Assembly: GCF_004357765.1 (NCBI RefSeq)
Contig: NZ_SMTE01000007.1
Span: 124,001 to 188,000, forward strand
Reading direction: 5' to 3'
From: Pseudomonas putida
GTDB lineage: Bacteria; Pseudomonadota; Gammaproteobacteria; Pseudomonadales; Pseudomonadaceae
Length of the DNA: 64,000 nt
The translations under genes and the position numbers were made by a program. Shown piece by piece: positions 7,951 to 17,517 of the stretch. Each line of letters begins with the position of its first letter. Position 1 is the stretch's first letter. Under the pieces are notes generated by a model, which was not told the DNA's origin, made no database searches, and was given only the letters and a program-made list of their open reading frames with translations.

Positions 7951-9666
7951 ATGCCCCCTACCTGGCCCGCCGCCGAGATCGCCCGAGTGATCCTGGTCGG
8001 CTTCGACGACTACCGCGAACATTTCCGGCGCATCACCCTCGGCGCCCAGGCTCGTTTCGAGCAGGCGCGTTGGCAGGACATCCAGCAGGCCGCCGCTGCC
8101 CGCATCAATCTCTATGAAGAGAAAGTGGTCGAGGTCAATGGCGGACTGCGTCAGGCGTTCGCTGACGACGTATTGCTCGACGTCGCGCAGTGGCCGCTGG
8201 TCAAGCATGCCTATATCCAGTTGATCGACCCGCGCCTGGACGATGAGCTGGCGGAAACCTGGTACAACTCGCTGTTCTGCAGCTTGTTCAGCCATGACCT
8301 GATCAGCGATGGCTGCATGTTCATCCACACCACCCGGCCTTCCCTGCGAGCTCACCAGCGCGCTGCGCAGACCCGCACTTATCGGCCCGAGGCCGGGCTG
8401 CATGCGCTGCTGCGGGCGATTTTCACCGAGCATGTGTTCCAGGTGCCCTACGCCAACCTGGAGGCGGACCTGAGCCGGCTCGAGGGGCAGTTGCGCGACA
8501 GCCTGCCGGATTGGGTGTGCAAGGACCCGGCCTTGGCGGTGGAGCTGTTTTCCTCGGTGTTGTACCGCAACAAGGGCGCCTACCTGGTCGGTCGCCTGCA
8601 CACCTTGGATGAACAATGGCCGTTGGTGATTCCGCTGTTGCATCGCGAAGGTCACGGCATCGAGGTCGATGCGCTGATCACCGACGAGGCCGAGGTGTCG
8701 ATCATCTTCTCCTTCACCCGCTCTTACTTCATGGTCGATGTGCCGGTGCCTGGCGAGTTCGTCAACTTCCTCAAGCGCATCTTGCCGGGTAAGCATGTCG
8801 CCGAGCTGTACACCTCGATCGGCTTCTACAAGCATGGCAAGTCGGAGTTCTACCGCGCCTTGATCAACCACCTGGCCAGCACCGACTACCGCTTCGTCAT
8901 GGCCCCTGGGGTGCGCGGGATGGTGATGAGCGTGTTCACCTTGCCGGGCTTCAATACCGTGTTCAAAGTGATCAAAGATCGCTTTTCCCCCTCCAAGACC
9001 GTGGACCGTGCCACGGTCATCGCCAAGTACCGTCTGGTGAAGGGGGTCGACCGGGTCGGGCGCATGGCCGACACCCAGGAGTTCGCCGACTTTCGCTTTC
9101 CGCTTGCCAAGTTCGAGCCCGAATGCCTGACCGAGTTGCTGGAGGTGGCGCCGTCGACCGTGGTCCTCGAAGGCGATACGGTGCTGATCCGTCATTGCTG
9201 GACCGAGCGGCGCATGACTCCGCTCAACCTGTATCTGGAGCATGCCAGCGAGGCCCAGGTGCTGGAGGCTCTGGAAGACTATGGTCTGGCCATCAAGCAA
9301 TTGGCCGCGGCCAATATCTTTCCCGGAGATATGCTGCTGAAGAACTTCGGCGTCACCCGTCATGGTCGGGTGGTGTTCTATGACTACGACGAGATCAGTT
9401 TCCTGACCGAGGTGAACTTCCGCCACATCCCGCCGCCGCGTTATCCGGAGGATGAGATGTCGGGCGAGCCCTGGTACTCGATCGGGCCGCACGATGTGTT
9501 TCCCGAGGAGTTTCCGCCGTTTCTGTTCGCTGACATGGGCCAGCGTCGGTTGTTCAGCCGGTTGCATGGGGAGCTGTATGACGCTGACTACTGGAAGGGG
9601 TTGCAGGCGGCGATTCGTGAGGGGAGGGTGATCGATGTGTTTCCGTATCGGCGCAGGGGGCGGTGA
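7951..9666 (+). CDS. aceK: Isocitrate dehydrogenase kinase/phosphatase
   Basis: 571 residues from the ATG at 7951, the usual length for Pseudomonas AceK; longer in-frame extensions upstream run into the divergent transporter region and are not used. The enzyme phosphorylates and dephosphorylates isocitrate dehydrogenase to steer carbon between the TCA cycle and the glyoxylate shunt. Recognisable stretches are [16 protein letters not shown] near the start, [47 protein letters not shown], the catalytic-loop region [19 protein letters not shown] and the metal-binding YDYDEI. Both activities share one kinase-like active site in this family. Confidence 0.97.
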   Translation: MPPTWPAAEIARVILVGFDDYREHFRRITLGAQARFEQARWQDIQQAAAARINLYEEKVVEVNGGLRQAFADDVLLDVAQWPLVKHAYIQLIDPRLDDELAETWYNSLFCSLFSHDLISDGCMFIHTTRPSLRAHQRAAQTRTYRPEAGLHALLRAIFTEHVFQVPYANLEADLSRLEGQLRDSLPDWVCKDPALAVELFSSVLYRNKGAYLVGRLHTLDEQWPLVIPLLHREGHGIEVDALITDEAEVSIIFSFTRSYFMVDVPVPGEFVNFLKRILPGKHVAELYTSIGFYKHGKSEFYRALINHLASTDYRFVMAPGVRGMVMSVFTLPGFNTVFKVIKDRFSPSKTVDRATVIAKYRLVKGVDRVGRMADTQEFADFRFPLAKFEPECLTELLEVAPSTVVLEGDTVLIRHCWTERRMTPLNLYLEHASEAQVLEALEDYGLAIKQLAAANIFPGDMLLKNFGVTRHGRVVFYDYDEISFLTEVNFRHIPPPRYPEDEMSGEPWYSIGPHDVFPEEFPPFLFADMGQRRLFSRLHGELYDADYWKGLQAAIREGRVIDVFPYRRRGR

Positions 9667-9681
9667 TTGAGGTTGACTGTG

Positions 9682-9779
9682 CCGGCCTCTTCGCGGGTAA
9701 ACCCGCTCCCACAGGATCGCCACAGCGCTCGATAGCTGTGGTAAACCTGTGGGAGCGGGCTTGCCCGCGAAGAGGCCGG
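9682..9779. repeat. Inverted REP pair (BIME-like)
   Basis: A REP unit at 9682-9714 and its reverse complement at 9747-9779, with the core CTGTGGGAGCGGGCTTGCCCGCGAAGAGG, separated by 32 bases. This is the P. putida type of repetitive extragenic palindrome. It lies between the convergent aceK and lipoprotein genes and probably doubles as a transcription end or mRNA stabiliser. Confidence 0.9.
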
Positions 9780-9794
9780 TCCTGATGTACGCGC

Positions 9795-10655
9795 TCAACT
9801 CTTCAAACACTTCAACCCACTGAAGTCCGCTCGCACCTTGCTCAGCCGATCCTGCAGAAACCGCCGCTGCTGCGGTGTGCTCTGCTGTACCAGGTCCACC
9901 AGCAAGCTACGCGCCTGCTGCTCGGTGTTCTGGTACGCGGCCTTGTACGCCGGGGTCCACAGGCTTTCCTTGCGCTGCAACAAGGTCGCCAGGCGCGGCT
10001 CGAAGCTGGCGTCGTTACGCTGGTTCATCGCCAGCAGCAATTGTTGCTGCCAGTGCGCACGGTTGGCGATCCATTCGCGGTTCTGATCACCCAATGCCTG
10101 TGCCCAGACCCGCACCCGCTGCTGTTGCGCCGGGGTCAATTCGCCGAACCAGGGTGTCAGGCGCTTTTCCATGCGCTCGGCGCGCCGGGCGATCTGCTCG
10201 GCCAGAGGCGTATCGACGTACTTCTTCTGCCGCTCGCTGATGTCGTCGCGAAAGGTTTCACGCATTTCGGCAACCTGGGCGTCGCTCATGCCGCGCAGCA
10301 GTTCGACGGCCGACGGCGTGATGGCCTCTGCCACCCGACCGATGGCCTGGCGTGCTTCGTCGGTGCGTTGCTGCACGGATTGGTCGGTTACCTGATCGTC
10401 GGCGACCATGTCGCGTACCCGGTCGAGCCAGTCGAGGTAGCCCGGCAGTTGGGTCTTGCAGTGCCAGGCCAGGTGTTGCTTGAGGCGATCGTCGAGCAGG
10501 GCCTTCTGCTCGCTGTTCATGTCCAGGTAGTCGTCCAGCGACCAGGGCACCAAGCGGTCGAGGTTGCGGTAGGCCAGATCGATGCGGGTACAGGCGGCCA
10601 GCGCGACGATGAATCCGAAGGTGATGAGCAGGGCTTTGGACAGGCGTGAAGGCAT
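9795..10655 (-). CDS. DUF6279-type lipoprotein
   Basis: 286 residues from the ATG at 10655, which gives a clean lipoprotein signal: MPSRLSK, a hydrophobic stretch, then the lipobox L19-A-A-C22. The mature protein is charged and helical, with repeated Arg/Gln/Glu-rich segments and a WSLDDYLDM motif soon after the lipid anchor. The family is conserved in pseudomonads and has no established role. It is probably anchored to the outer membrane facing the periplasm. It is divergent from the cvfB-type gene. Confidence 0.85.
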   Translation of the reverse strand: MPSRLSKALLITFGFIVALAACTRIDLAYRNLDRLVPWSLDDYLDMNSEQKALLDDRLKQHLAWHCKTQLPGYLDWLDRVRDMVADDQVTDQSVQQRTDEARQAIGRVAEAITPSAVELLRGMSDAQVAEMRETFRDDISERQKKYVDTPLAEQIARRAERMEKRLTPWFGELTPAQQQRVRVWAQALGDQNREWIANRAHWQQQLLLAMNQRNDASFEPRLATLLQRKESLWTPAYKAAYQNTEQQARSLLVDLVQQSTPQQRRFLQDRLSKVRADFSGLKCLKS

Positions 10656-10786
10656 GTGCGAATCCTGACAGGTGCGGGCCAATCGGTAGACGCAGGGTGC
10701 GGCAACGCGGTTCAACCGAATCAGCGGTCGGGCAGCGCGCCGGCTTCAGGTGTAGAATAGCCGCCTTGTCTTGAGGAACATCGGAA

Positions 10787-11623
10787 ATGGCTCTGCTTGG
10801 GCGTTACAACAGTTTGCAAATCGTGAAGCACGTGGAATTTGGCCTGTACCTGGACGGCGGTGCCGATGGCGAGATCCTCCTGCCCAAACGTTACATTCCC
10901 AAGGACACGCCGACCGAGATCGACGACTGGCTCAACGTGTTCATCTACCTGGACAGCGAAGACCAGCTGATCGCCACCACCGAAACGCCCAAGCTGCAGG
11001 TCGGCGGTTTCGCCAGTCTCAAGGTCAAGGACATCAACAACGCCGGCATCTTCTTCGACTGGGGCCTGTCCAAGGACTTGCTCATGCCGTATTCGGAAGA
11101 GTCGCGACCGCTGAAGATCGGCGATTACTGCGTGGTCCATGCCTACCTCGACAAACGCACCCGGCGCATTACCGCCACTGCCCGCCTGGATCGCTACCTC
11201 GATCGCACCCCGGCCGACTACAGCGTCGGCCAGCCGGTGGAGTTGCTGGTGGCAGGTGAGACGCCGATGGGCTTCAAGGCGATCATCAACAGCCGGCACT
11301 GGGGCCTGATCCACAAGAACGAAGTCTTCAAGTTCCTGCGCTCGGGGATGCATGTGGAGGGGTTCATCAAGGAAGTTCGCCATGACGGCAAGATCGCCCT
11401 GAGCCTGCAGCCGGTGGGCAAGGCCCTCGGCGACAGCCTGCAGGAGCAGATCATGGCGCGTCTGCAGGCCGAAGGCGGCACCCTGGCCGTGTGCGACAAG
11501 AGCGATCCGCAACTGATCAGCCAGCTGTTCAATGTCAGCAAGGGCAATTTCAAGAAGGCGATCGGCGCGTTGTTCAAGCAGGGCCGTATCGTCATCCATG
11601 ACGATCGGATCGAGCAGGCCTGA
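10787..11623 (+). CDS. cvfB: CvfB-family S1-like RNA-binding protein
   Basis: 278 residues with three S1-like segments followed by a C-terminal winged helix, the CvfB layout. The first begins near residue 5 (LQIVKHVEFGLYLDGGADGE), the second near 70 (LKVKDINNAGIFFDWGLSKDLLMP) and the third near 155-210. The winged helix ends with ISQLFNVSKGNFKKAIGALFKQG, which is diagnostic. CvfB proteins bind RNA and influence virulence-factor or translation control in staphylococci; the pseudomonad role is little known. Its stop codon touches the stop of the convergent gene with no spacer (TGATCA). Confidence 0.9.
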   Translation: MALLGRYNSLQIVKHVEFGLYLDGGADGEILLPKRYIPKDTPTEIDDWLNVFIYLDSEDQLIATTETPKLQVGGFASLKVKDINNAGIFFDWGLSKDLLMPYSEESRPLKIGDYCVVHAYLDKRTRRITATARLDRYLDRTPADYSVGQPVELLVAGETPMGFKAIINSRHWGLIHKNEVFKFLRSGMHVEGFIKEVRHDGKIALSLQPVGKALGDSLQEQIMARLQAEGGTLAVCDKSDPQLISQLFNVSKGNFKKAIGALFKQGRIVIHDDRIEQA

Positions 11624-12004
11624 TCAGGCCTGGACGAAGGGGGCGAAATCCAGCTGTTCGCCTCCTGGGCGGGTGTCGCGCAGCAGCGAATCACGGTCGG
11701 CGCTCAGCGCCAGGCTAATGGTCGAGCGGCGCTTGCCGGGGTTGCGGATTTCCATCTGTTCCTGGTGAGCCCGCAGGAAGTTGGTCGGCACTTTGAGGTG
11801 CTGCAGTTCGTCGCTCTCCGGGGTGTGCAGCAGCAGGTTGACCCAGTCGGGCTGCCCTTTGCGCAGCAGCGCCACCGGCACTTCGAACCACCAAAGGTTG
11901 CGCTTGCGGTCGAGGATCGCGAACAGGGTGTTGTCGCGGGTCAGCACCGGTCGGTTCAGGGTTTCGTTACGCCGGGCGATGGCGGCGGGTTTGTCGAGTT
12001 TCAT
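11624..12004 (-). CDS. Conserved hypothetical protein (126 aa)
   Basis: A soluble 126-residue protein with no signal peptide or membrane segment. It contains LFAILDRKRNLWWFEVPV and VPTNFLRAHQEQMEIRN, and looks like a small globular beta-rich domain. I do not recognise a family with a known function. It is convergent with the cvfB-type gene and ends exactly where that gene ends, so the two transcripts must overlap at their 3' ends. Confidence 0.72.
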   Translation of the reverse strand: MKLDKPAAIARRNETLNRPVLTRDNTLFAILDRKRNLWWFEVPVALLRKGQPDWVNLLLHTPESDELQHLKVPTNFLRAHQEQMEIRNPGKRRSTISLALSADRDSLLRDTRPGGEQLDFAPFVQA

Positions 12005-12050
12005 GCAGGTTCCTGCGGGTTGACGCTAAAGAGCTGCATTGTGAGTGATG

Positions 12051-12080
12051 CCCCTATCGCCGGCAAGCCGGCGATAGGGG
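12051..12080. terminator. Perfect 14-bp hairpin (REP-like, GCCGGC core)
   Basis: CCCCTATCGCCGGC and its exact reverse complement, separated by AA. It lies just past the stop of the minus-strand beta-helix gene. There is no U-tract, so termination is less certain than the structure. A sister element with the same core is at 26292-26321. Confidence 0.7.
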
Positions 12081-12088
12081 CTGTGGCC

Positions 12089-13561
12089 TCAGCGACGAAT
12101 CGGCGGGCTCAACTCCGAGGTCGCGCCGTCGGCGGTGGTCACCGTCGCGGTGAAGCTGTTCAGGCCACCGGCATTCTCCAAGGGCTGCGCGAAGCGCGCC
12201 TGGCCCTTGGCATCGCTATTGACCAGCACTTCGCCCAGATACTGCTCCGCCTCGGTCGCATCCGCCTCGGCATTGCCGAACAGCTCGATGCGCAGCAGGC
12301 TGGACGCCGGCCCCTGGACTTCGCCGCGCAGCACATTGCCTTGCAGTGCTAACAGCCGGGGGGGCTGCTGGTTGTGGTTGGGCAGCGGTTGGCAGGGCTT
12401 CGGGGCGCCGTTGCCATCGCAGATGACGGCCTGGTCCTTCTTCGCCAGGTCCGCGCCTACGCCGCGCGAGCCCACGTACAGCGCATGGGCCTGGGCTGGA
12501 ACGCCGAAAATGATCGCCCCGGTGCGCTGGTCTGGCACGCACGAGCCACCGGCCTCGCAGCGACGGATGTCCTGGCTGTTGCCCCAGATGCGGTTGCCGC
12601 TCAGTCGGGTAGCGGTGACGTCAGGCTCGGGGCGCAGTGCCACGCCGATGCGGTTGCCGTGGATCAGGTTACCGTCGAGCATGTTGCCCTCGCCAGTGAC
12701 GCTGACACCGATCGAGTTGCCACTGAAGGTATTGGCGCCCAGGTAGTTGCGCTTGCCCCAGTTGATCTGCAGGCCGTCGGAGTAGTTCTCGAAACGGTTG
12801 CGTACCACGCTGTTGTCATTGCCCAGGAGAATCTCGATGCCCTGGGACGGCTCGGGGTTGGCCGGGGTCGAGCGGAACAGGTTGTCGGCCACCAGGTTGA
12901 AAGCTGCACCACGGGTCAGCTCCAGGCCGTCGCCGTTGTCGATCAACTGGTTACGCAGCACCTTGTTGTTGTTCGTGGTGGTGGCGGTGGGGTTGCCCGC
13001 GCCATCGTCGCCGGTGAGCATGATCCCGGCGCCGCCCTTGTTGGCGACGATGCGGTTGTCCTCGATGACGTTGTTGCTGGAGCGGTTGACCAGGATGCCG
13101 ATGCAGAAATTGCGCACTTCCAGGCCGCTCAGGTGGACGCCCTGGGTGTCGCGCAGTACCAGGCCTGGGTTAGTGGTGGTGCGTACGTTGGTACCGAACT
13201 GGCCGGGTAGCGCGCCGGGGCAGGTGCGCACTCCCTGGTCCTTGATGTAGCCGGCACCATCGATGGCGATGTACTGGCCGTCACGCGCCCAGGGCAAGCC
13301 GGTGATGCGCACCGGCCCTTTGATTTCCGGCAGGGCGCGGGTTGGGCGGATGACGTACGGCGCCTGGCCGACGGCGGCGATTTCGATGCGGTAGCGGCCA
13401 GGCTCGCGGTTGCTGGTCTCGATGGCCCAGCGCAGGCTGCCAGGCTTGTCGTCATCGGCGTAGTGGTCGACCCGCAGGACTTGCTCGCCGGTGGATTGAC
13501 TGGCGAGTGCGGGCAAGGGAAGCAGCGGCAGCAAAGCCGCGAACAGAGGTATCAGACGCAT
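12089..13561 (-). CDS. Secreted right-handed beta-helix protein
   Basis: 490 residues from the ATG at 13561, which begins a signal peptide (MRLIPLFAALLPLLPLPALA, then SQST). From about residue 120 there are repeated Asn/Gly/Val turns typical of parallel beta-helices (VIEDNRIVANKGGAGIML, KVLRNQLIDNGDGLEL, VVRNRFENYSDGLQIN, GNMLDGNLIHGNRIGVAL). As I recall, relatives are often labelled '3-dehydroshikimate dehydratase'; nothing here supports that enzyme, which has a TIM-barrel or a different fold. More likely it is a periplasmic or surface carbohydrate-active or binding protein. Longer in-frame starts upstream lack a signal peptide. Confidence 0.82.
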   Translation of the reverse strand: MRLIPLFAALLPLLPLPALASQSTGEQVLRVDHYADDDKPGSLRWAIETSNREPGRYRIEIAAVGQAPYVIRPTRALPEIKGPVRITGLPWARDGQYIAIDGAGYIKDQGVRTCPGALPGQFGTNVRTTTNPGLVLRDTQGVHLSGLEVRNFCIGILVNRSSNNVIEDNRIVANKGGAGIMLTGDDGAGNPTATTTNNNKVLRNQLIDNGDGLELTRGAAFNLVADNLFRSTPANPEPSQGIEILLGNDNSVVRNRFENYSDGLQINWGKRNYLGANTFSGNSIGVSVTGEGNMLDGNLIHGNRIGVALRPEPDVTATRLSGNRIWGNSQDIRRCEAGGSCVPDQRTGAIIFGVPAQAHALYVGSRGVGADLAKKDQAVICDGNGAPKPCQPLPNHNQQPPRLLALQGNVLRGEVQGPASSLLRIELFGNAEADATEAEQYLGEVLVNSDAKGQARFAQPLENAGGLNSFTATVTTADGATSELSPPIRR

Positions 13562-13808
13562 GTGTGCGGGTATCCGGAAGCTGTTGTTCTTGTCGATTGG
13601 CAACCTGCATGGGATTGCCTTTTGCTGAGCGCATACTAGGGCAGTCGACGTTTGCAGCGCAGCGGCTGTGGGGCGATTCGGTGCGGTATTCGCCCGGTGA
13701 TTTGCCGTTCGGCTCGAACCTGGCAAAGCTTTTGAAACTCTTGCAACAGCGTCCCGGTCCACCGACTGTCGACACGGTTTCCCGTGTCTCCATTACAGGA
13801 GATTTGCC

Positions 13809-13988
13809 ATGAGCGGCACCAAAGACAAAGCGAAAGGCTTGGCCAACGAGGCGATGGGCAACGTCAAGCAAGGCGTCGGCAAAGTGACCGACAATGACAA
13901 GCTGCGTGCGGAGGGCAAGGCCCAGGAGCTCAAAGGTGAAGCACAGCAGGTCAAGGGCGACGTCAAGGATGCAGTGAAAAAGCCTTGA
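13809..13988 (+). CDS. CsbD-family stress protein
   Basis: A 59-residue, very hydrophilic Lys/Glu/Gly-rich protein starting [20 protein letters not shown] with repeated KGxAxEAxGxVKQ-like units. An ACAGGAG ribosome site is 7 bases upstream. CsbD proteins are small, induced by general stress or stationary phase, and of unknown molecular role. A 13-bp hairpin follows at 14014-14045. Confidence 0.92.
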   Translation: MSGTKDKAKGLANEAMGNVKQGVGKVTDNDKLRAEGKAQELKGEAQQVKGDVKDAVKKP

Positions 13989-14013
13989 TGGTGCACTGAT
14001 CGTGCAGTTTGCT

Positions 14014-14045
14014 CGCGGGCAAGCCCTTCACCGGGCTTGCCCGCG
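14014..14045 (+). terminator. Hairpin after the csbD-type gene
   Basis: CGCGGGCAAGCCC and its exact complement around a 6-base loop (TTCACC), 25 bases after the stop. It has no U-tract and resembles the inner part of a REP. Confidence 0.6.
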
Positions 14046-14149
14046 TTGCATAAGCCGCGGGTAACCTTCGTGCACGTGTGAGCATTACGCCTGACGCGTG
14101 GTCTATTAAACTGGACCGTACGACCGATCAAGCGGCGAAAGGAGACGCT

Positions 14150-15121
14150 ATGATTTTTTCCGCCTTGCAGGGCCTACCCCTGCACCGCGTGCTGATGCGC
14201 ACCGTCAAGGAGTTTCTCGACGACGAAATGTCGACCTATGCGTCAGCGCTGGCGTACCAAATGCTGTTTTCGTTGTTCCCGTTCCTGTTGTTTTTGATTG
14301 CGCTGATTGGTTTCCTGCATTTGCCGGACTTCTTCTCCTGGCTGCGTCTGCAGTCGGAGCTGGTGCTACCGCCGCAGGCACTGGAACAGGTCAATCCGGT
14401 GATCGACCAACTGCAACAGTCCAAAGGTGGGCTGCTGTCGGTTGGTATCGTGATCGCGCTGTGGACCGCCTCTGCCGGCGTGCGCCTGATGATGAGCGCG
14501 ATGAATGCCGCCTACGATGTGCCCGAAGGCCGTCCTGTCTGGAAGCGCATTCCGCTGTCGATCTTCTATACCGTTGGCCTGGCCGGCATGTTACTGGCTG
14601 CCGCGGCGCTGATGGTGCTGGGGCCACAGGTGATGGAGTGGATCGCCGCGCAGATCGGCATGCAGGAGGTGATCGTCACGGTGTGGACCATCGTGCGCTG
14701 GCCGGCGATCATCTTCCTGTTGATGATCGCCGTGGCGCTGATGTACTACGTGATGCCGGATGTGAAGCAGGAGTTTCGCTTCATCACCCCAGGCTCGGTG
14801 CTGGCGGTGGTGGTCTGGATCATCGCCTCGCTGGGCTTTGCCTACTACGTGAAGACATTTGCCGACTACAACGCCATGTACGGCAGTATCGGCGCGATCA
14901 TCGTATTACTGTTGTACTTCTATATTTCGGCTGCCGTGGTGTTGCTGGGCGCGGAGATGAATGCGGTGATCGAGCACATGTCGGCAGAAGGCAAGAACCC
15001 TGGGGAAAAAGAGCCTGGCGATGCGCACCAACGACATGGGCGCACTGTACTGGGGCATGAGCAGCAGGATTCGGAACAGCCACCGTCCACGCCACGAACC
15101 CACGAGCCGAACCCGCGATGA
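14150..15121 (+). CDS. YihY/BrkB-family inner-membrane protein
   Basis: 323 residues, start at 14150 after an AAAGGAGA site. Six hydrophobic helices are seen, beginning with [25 protein letters not shown]. The family signature [28 protein letters not shown] is near residue 250. The C-terminal 40 residues are polar and probably disordered ([14 protein letters not shown]...). YihY proteins were once called ribonuclease BN; that assignment is not supported and the function remains unknown. The stop overlaps the start of the deformylase gene (ATGA). Confidence 0.9.
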   Translation: MIFSALQGLPLHRVLMRTVKEFLDDEMSTYASALAYQMLFSLFPFLLFLIALIGFLHLPDFFSWLRLQSELVLPPQALEQVNPVIDQLQQSKGGLLSVGIVIALWTASAGVRLMMSAMNAAYDVPEGRPVWKRIPLSIFYTVGLAGMLLAAAALMVLGPQVMEWIAAQIGMQEVIVTVWTIVRWPAIIFLLMIAVALMYYVMPDVKQEFRFITPGSVLAVVVWIIASLGFAYYVKTFADYNAMYGSIGAIIVLLLYFYISAAVVLLGAEMNAVIEHMSAEGKNPGEKEPGDAHQRHGRTVLGHEQQDSEQPPSTPRTHEPNPR

Positions 15122-15654
15122 TCCGTGACATCCTGAAGATGGGCGACGAGCGTTTGCTGCGCATCGCCCCACCGGTCCCCGACCATCTGCTCGGCAGCGC
15201 CGAGTTGCAGACGCTGATCGACGATATGTTCGAGACCATGCGTCACGTTGGCGGCGTCGGCCTGGCCGCGCCGCAGATCGGCATCGATCTGCAACTGGTC
15301 ATCTTTGGTTTCGAGCGCAGCGAGCGCTACCCCGATGCCGAGCCGGTGCCGCAGACCATTCTGCTCAATCCGCTGATCACGCCGCTGTCCACCGAGATCG
15401 AAGAAGGTTGGGAGGGGTGCCTGTCCGTCCCAGGTCTGCGCGGTGTGGTGCCCCGCTACAAACACATCAGCTACACCGGCCTCGATCCCCAAGGCAACCC
15501 GATCAATCGCTTCGCCGATGGCTTCCATGCGCGGGTGGTACAACATGAGTGCGATCACCTGATTGGCCGCTTGTATCCCTCACGCATTCAGGATTTCAGC
15601 AAGTTCGGCTATACCGAGGTGCTGTTCCCCGGGCTCGATGCCAGCGACGACTGA
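15118..15654 (+). CDS. def: Peptide deformylase (additional copy)
   Basis: 178 residues with all three metal-site motifs: [10 protein letters not shown] near residue 45, EGCLSVPG near 98 (Cys ligand) and QHECDHLIG near 140 (two His and the catalytic Glu). It removes the N-formyl group from nascent proteins. The Cys in HECDH replaces the more common Ile/Met/Leu. Pseudomonads keep the main def beside fmt; this copy, coupled to a YihY gene, is a paralogue whose special role is unclear. Confidence 0.92.
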   Translation: MIRDILKMGDERLLRIAPPVPDHLLGSAELQTLIDDMFETMRHVGGVGLAAPQIGIDLQLVIFGFERSERYPDAEPVPQTILLNPLITPLSTEIEEGWEGCLSVPGLRGVVPRYKHISYTGLDPQGNPINRFADGFHARVVQHECDHLIGRLYPSRIQDFSKFGYTEVLFPGLDASDD

Positions 15655-16058
15655 GGCCGCTCCAGCGCCACCAGGCGCTTGCTGCGTTGATAGCGGGCAA
15701 GGCGTGCGGCGAGCGTCTCGGGCAGTGCGCTGCTGACGGTGAAACCCAGTCGTTGATAGAAGGCCGTCAGGTCCGGATGGCAAAACAACCAGGTGGCACC
15801 TGGACGGTCTGCCAAGGCGGCTTGTACCAGGCCGGCCGCCAGCCCTTGGCCACGTTGGGCAGGCGCTACGAACAGGCCGGTCAGCCAGAATCCGTCGGCG
15901 ACCGGCGACAGGCTCAGCCCGGCGCTTATCCCCGGCGCGCGGGCCACCCAGCGCTCGCCGTCGGCGGCGGCGCGCATGCGAGAACCGTGCTGGCGGTAGA
16001 AGTGGTCAAGCAGGCGAGCTTCGTCGGCGTTGAGGAGTGAAAACGTCGCGGCGGTCAT
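15609..16058 (-). CDS. GNAT-family N-acetyltransferase
   Basis: 149 residues. The acetyl-CoA-binding motif A is visible around [21 protein letters not shown] (pattern Q/R-x-x-G-x-G/A) near residues 67-87, followed by [15 protein letters not shown], the usual GNAT C-terminal strand and helix. The substrate is unknown. The 3' end overlaps the 3' end of the convergent deformylase gene by 46 bases. Confidence 0.85.
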   Translation of the reverse strand: MTAATFSLLNADEARLLDHFYRQHGSRMRAAADGERWVARAPGISAGLSLSPVADGFWLTGLFVAPAQRGQGLAAGLVQAALADRPGATWLFCHPDLTAFYQRLGFTVSSALPETLAARLARYQRSKRLVALERPQSSLASSPGNSTSV

Positions 16059-16300
16059 AGATCGATTTGCTGGAAATGGCCTCGGGTTGTCGCAGATTGT
16101 TGCAAATCACGCAAGGCTGAATAACTGACTTTGGGGTTCAACTATTCCAGGGGAGGCGTAGAATTCACTCATCCCCCACGTAGTATGACGAAGCGGGATC
16201 GGTACTTCGTGTCATCGATGCAGTGATGACAACTTCTCCGCGCCTACAACGGCTACAGAAGTCAATCGATCAGCTTGATTGTTCTAGCAGGCAAACCTCC

Positions 16301-16558
16301 ATGAAACCATTACTGATTCTTGCATTGGTCGGTATGTCCTCGTTCGCCCTTGCCGATGAGGCCGCACCTGTCTCCAACCAGCCAGTGGTCCAGCAGTACG
16401 ACTACTCCATGAACCTGGACATCAAGAGGGTGATCAACATGTCGACCATCCCCAATGTCTGTGAAGTGGTACCGGCGACCATGACTTATGAAGACCACCA
16501 GGGCCAGGTGCACACTATCGAGTACCGGGCCATGGGTGAGGGCTGCCAGCAGGGTTGA
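16301..16558 (+). CDS. DUF2790-family periplasmic protein
   Basis: 85 residues: signal peptide MKPLLILALVGMSSFALA cleaved before DEAA, then the DUF2790 pattern with YSMNLDIKRVINMSTIPNVCEVVPATM and a second Cys in MGEGCQQG, so one disulfide is likely. The family is confined mainly to pseudomonads, and several members respond to metals such as copper; the role is not established. The 240-base leader has an imperfect inverted repeat, ATGACGAAG at 16185-16193 and CTTCGTGTCAT at 16205-16215, which may be an operator or hairpin. Confidence 0.88.
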   Translation: MKPLLILALVGMSSFALADEAAPVSNQPVVQQYDYSMNLDIKRVINMSTIPNVCEVVPATMTYEDHQGQVHTIEYRAMGEGCQQG

Positions 16559-16576
16559 TGCCTGCGCTGCCCGATC

Positions 16577-16625
16577 GGCCCCCGTGGCTGGCGTTTCGAA
16601 ATGCGAGACGCCGGCCACGGGGGCC
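16577..16625 (+). terminator. Long 22-bp hairpin after the DUF2790 gene
   Basis: GGCCCCCGTGGCTGGCGTTT... pairs with CGAGACGCCGGCCACGGGG...; 20 of 22 positions are Watson-Crick and the other two can form G-U. The loop is 5 bases. It begins 18 bases past the stop, with no clear U-tract. Confidence 0.7.
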
Positions 16626-16786
16626 GAGTCGTTTGTGGGGGAAATGAGTGCCTGGCTTGGTTTTGATGGGGGCGCTCGATCACAATGCCCCTCCATCTCC
16701 ACCGTCGAACCCAACCGCCAAAGCTTCCTTTGCACACCTGCTCATGGCAGGCTCTACCCCGCCTTTTTCGCCGCTCAGAGCCTGCT

Positions 16787-17425
16787 ATGCCATTTTCCAA
16801 CGGTTTTCTTCTCAGCCTGTCGCTGTGCCTCGATATCGGGGTCGCCAACATCGCCATGATCACCCTGGCGATGCAGCGTGGTTTTCTTCAGGGCTTCTGG
16901 CTTGGCCTCGGCACCTGCGTGGGCGATCTGATCTATGCCATCGCGGCGCTCGCCGGCATGACCGTGCTGCTGCAATTCGAGGCGGTGCGCTGGGGCTTGT
17001 GGCTGGGCGGTTCGGCGCTGCTGGTGTGGTTTGCGTTCAAAATGCTGTTGGCCGCCTGGCGCGGTGGGCATTTGCAGGCGCGCGAGCAGGTCGTGGTGGA
17101 ATCGGGTTGGCGCGAATTCCTGCGAGGCATCTTCCTGGCCATGTCTTCGCCAAGTGCGATTCTCTGGTTCGCGGCCGTCGGCGGCGTGCTCATCTCCCGC
17201 TCTGGAGGTGGCAGTCTGGTGGACGCTGGCCTGTTCCTGGGTGGCTTTTTCGCCGCGGGGCTGTGCTGGTGCATGAGCCTGTGCGGTATCGCCAGCCAGG
17301 GCGGGCGGCTGTTGGGCGATCGCCTGCTGACCTGGTCCTACCTGGCTTCGGCGGCGATTTTCTGCTATTTCGCGGTGTATGTGATTGTGTCCGGTTATCG
17401 TGAGTTCATTGTCGCGGCGGGGTAA
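16787..17425 (+). CDS. LysE-family amino-acid exporter
   Basis: 212 residues from the ATG at 16787, giving an N-terminal membrane helix directly (FLLSLSLCLDIGVANIAMI), as usual for LysE/RhtB proteins. Six hydrophobic segments and the characteristic GTCVGDLIYAIAALAG in helix 2 are seen; the family P-x-G motif of helix 1 is not exact, with DIGVANIA in its place. It exports an amino acid or related compound. It is monocistronic. Confidence 0.85.
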   Translation: MPFSNGFLLSLSLCLDIGVANIAMITLAMQRGFLQGFWLGLGTCVGDLIYAIAALAGMTVLLQFEAVRWGLWLGGSALLVWFAFKMLLAAWRGGHLQAREQVVVESGWREFLRGIFLAMSSPSAILWFAAVGGVLISRSGGGSLVDAGLFLGGFFAAGLCWCMSLCGIASQGGRLLGDRLLTWSYLASAAIFCYFAVYVIVSGYREFIVAAG

Positions 17426-17517
17426 CAAAAGGTACTTCACGGATTTGTGGCGGCTGGGGTTTTGGGCTTGGGCTCTCTTGGGGTGGGGCTTTGGTATTGG
17501 GGGGGTGATCCGAGAGA

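Noticed and set aside
13452-13871. 139-residue minus-strand ORF across the csbD promoter
   Set aside because: It overlaps both csbD and the signal peptide of the beta-helix gene; the two real genes explain the region.
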